This document shows positions 5,855 to 6,163 of a stretch of DNA of 6,163 nt, piece after piece (position 1 is the stretch's first letter; every line of letters begins with the position of its first letter). Under the pieces are notes generated by a model, which was not told the DNA's origin, did not search any database, and was given only the letters and a program-made list of their open reading frames with translations. A program made the position numbers and the translations under genes. Origin of the DNA: Dehalococcoidia bacterium (lineage in GTDB: Bacteria; Chloroflexota; Dehalococcoidia; GIF9; AB-539-J10). The stretch covers positions 1-6,163 of the forward strand of contig SOJG01000091.1 in the NCBI GenBank assembly GCA_004375885.1, written 5' to 3'.

Positions 5855-6163
5855 TTACTTGCCTCCTTTCTGAGTCCTCTTTTTTGTTCCTAAGGCAGGC
5901 TGTCCGAGAAAGCCTGCACCGCAAGCGTCAACCAGGAAATCATTGGGCTCAGAAGAGTACGGACTTTTCGGCTCATCGGACAGCATGCCAGAATATTTCA
6001 GGCCTTGTCTTTTCACTTGCCATCCTGGCGGCTGATTCCATCCATCAGTTAGGTAAGTGGTTCGCGGACAAATCAACGGTAGCAGAATCGTACAGCTTTC
6101 TTCAGTCTTTGTCAAACTTCCGAATCCTCTGTCGAGTTGCCTTTCTATTCGAGGCTCAGCGGC
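5855..6163 (-). CDS. Possible 3' end of an unrecognised upstream gene (runs off the right edge)
   Basis: A minus-strand frame is open for about 102 codons from the right edge to a TAA at 5855-5857, only 3 nt before the dehydrogenase GTG. That tight spacing is typical of an operon. A TTG at 6115 exists, but the frame stays open beyond it, so if the gene is real its start is outside the window. The translation begins AEPRIERQLDRGFGSLTKTE, has a Trp/Pro-containing middle (TDGWNQPPGW) and ends TKKRTQKGGK. I recognise no domain. Against coding: the same DNA holds a good sigma70-type promoter and strong inverted repeats, and third-position composition is not distinctive. A stop-free run of this length is uncommon by chance but not rare. 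Confidence 0.3.
   Translation of the reverse strand, partial: AAEPRIERQLDRGFGSLTKTEESCTILLPLICPRTTYLTDGWNQPPGWQVKRQGLKYSGMLSDEPKSPYSSEPNDFLVDACGAGFLGQPALGTKKRTQKGGK
5862..5869 (-). promoter_or_regulatory. Strong Shine-Dalgarno that selects the GTG start of the dehydrogenase
   Basis: AAAGGAGG on the minus strand lies 10 nt before the GTG at 5849-5851. The only nearby ATG (5830) has no purine-rich site, so the GTG start is preferred. The motif also falls inside the last codons of the open frame ending at 5855. Confidence 0.7.
5894..5989 (-). promoter_or_regulatory. Competing inverted repeats in the leader of the dehydrogenase gene
   Basis: The arm at 5894-5907 (GGCAGGCTGTCCGA on the + strand) is complementary at 13 of 14 positions to the arm at 5976-5989 (TCGGACAGCATGCC). 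Seven bases of the first arm (5895-5901, GCAGGCT) can instead pair perfectly with 5911-5917 (AGCCTGC) across a 9-nt loop. The two pairings exclude each other. In a minus-strand transcript the shared arm comes last, 24 nt before the Shine-Dalgarno. This resembles a leader RNA switch or attenuator, though no U-tract follows the hairpin. Paired operator sites, or a small mobile-element remnant with terminal inverted repeats, are alternatives. Confidence 0.4.
6087..6115 (-). promoter_or_regulatory. Sigma70-type promoter candidate for the dehydrogenase gene
   Basis: Read on the minus strand, TTGACA (6110-6115, perfect -35) is followed after exactly 17 bp by TACGAT (6087-6092, four of six bases including the key T, A and final T). 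A start site near 6080 would give a leader of about 230 nt before the GTG at 5851, which would contain the competing inverted repeats. The -35 box coincides with the only in-window start (TTG) of the open frame ending at 5855. Confidence 0.45.

Noticed and set aside
5895..5917. GCAGGCT/AGCCTGC hairpin as an intrinsic terminator
   Set aside because: On the minus strand it is followed by an A-rich run, not a U-tract, and on the + strand by mixed sequence, so it does not fit an intrinsic terminator.
5855..5950. DACGAGF in the right-edge frame as a glutamate synthase N-terminal motif
   Set aside because: The resemblance is only a few residues, and it lies near the C-terminus of the frame, whereas the glutamate synthase motif is near the N-terminus.

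Overview
The window is a stretch of bacterial (possibly archaeal) chromosome. It holds one surface-type protein gene on the + strand facing a compact minus-strand metabolic cluster. The best-supported content is a four-subunit 2-oxoacid:ferredoxin oxidoreductase in the order D-A-B-C. This points to an anaerobic or ferredoxin-using organism. Upstream of it on the same strand is an aldehyde dehydrogenase of the plant-type delta-1-pyrroline-5-carboxylate dehydrogenase (ALDH12-like) kind. The C-terminal CFI-box signature of the left-hand protein, together with its 'YNWWG..SGP' repeat style, reminds me of Chloroflexota (Dehalococcoidia-like) and other sediment lineages. That assignment is a memory-based guess, not something the sequence proves.

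Layout: (1) 1-1157, + strand, is the 3' part of a right-handed beta-helix protein. Its frame is open through the left edge, so its start lies outside the window. It ends in a CFI-box domain. (2) 1158-1404 is the gap between converging genes; I see no convincing gene and no canonical terminator there. (3) 1405-4105, minus strand, is korD-korA-korB-korC (transcribed right to left), with every junction overlapping, so it is a tightly coupled operon. (4) 4106-4273 is a gap containing a TATAAT box, two perfect AGGAGG motifs without a well-spaced start, and a 41-codon ORF whose stop overlaps the korD start. (5) 4274-5851, minus strand, is the ALDH12-like dehydrogenase with a GTG start and a strong Shine-Dalgarno. 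(6) 5852-6163 is an upstream stretch with a good TTGACA-17-TACGAT promoter and a striking set of mutually exclusive inverted repeats. It also carries an open frame running off the right edge that could be the tail of another gene.

How the genes may work together (inference): the dehydrogenase would oxidise glutamate-5-semialdehyde/P5C from proline, ornithine or arginine to glutamate, giving NADH. Glutamate can be converted to 2-oxoglutarate by enzymes not in the window. The KorDABC enzyme would then convert 2-oxoglutarate plus CoA to succinyl-CoA and CO2 and reduce ferredoxin. This would be an amino-acid catabolism route, or in reverse a reductive carboxylation. KOR substrate specificity cannot be settled from sequence alone. 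The most unusual items are the plant-like ALDH in a prokaryotic operon context and the alternative-hairpin leader in front of it. I see no CRISPR array, tRNA, rRNA, transposase or phage gene.
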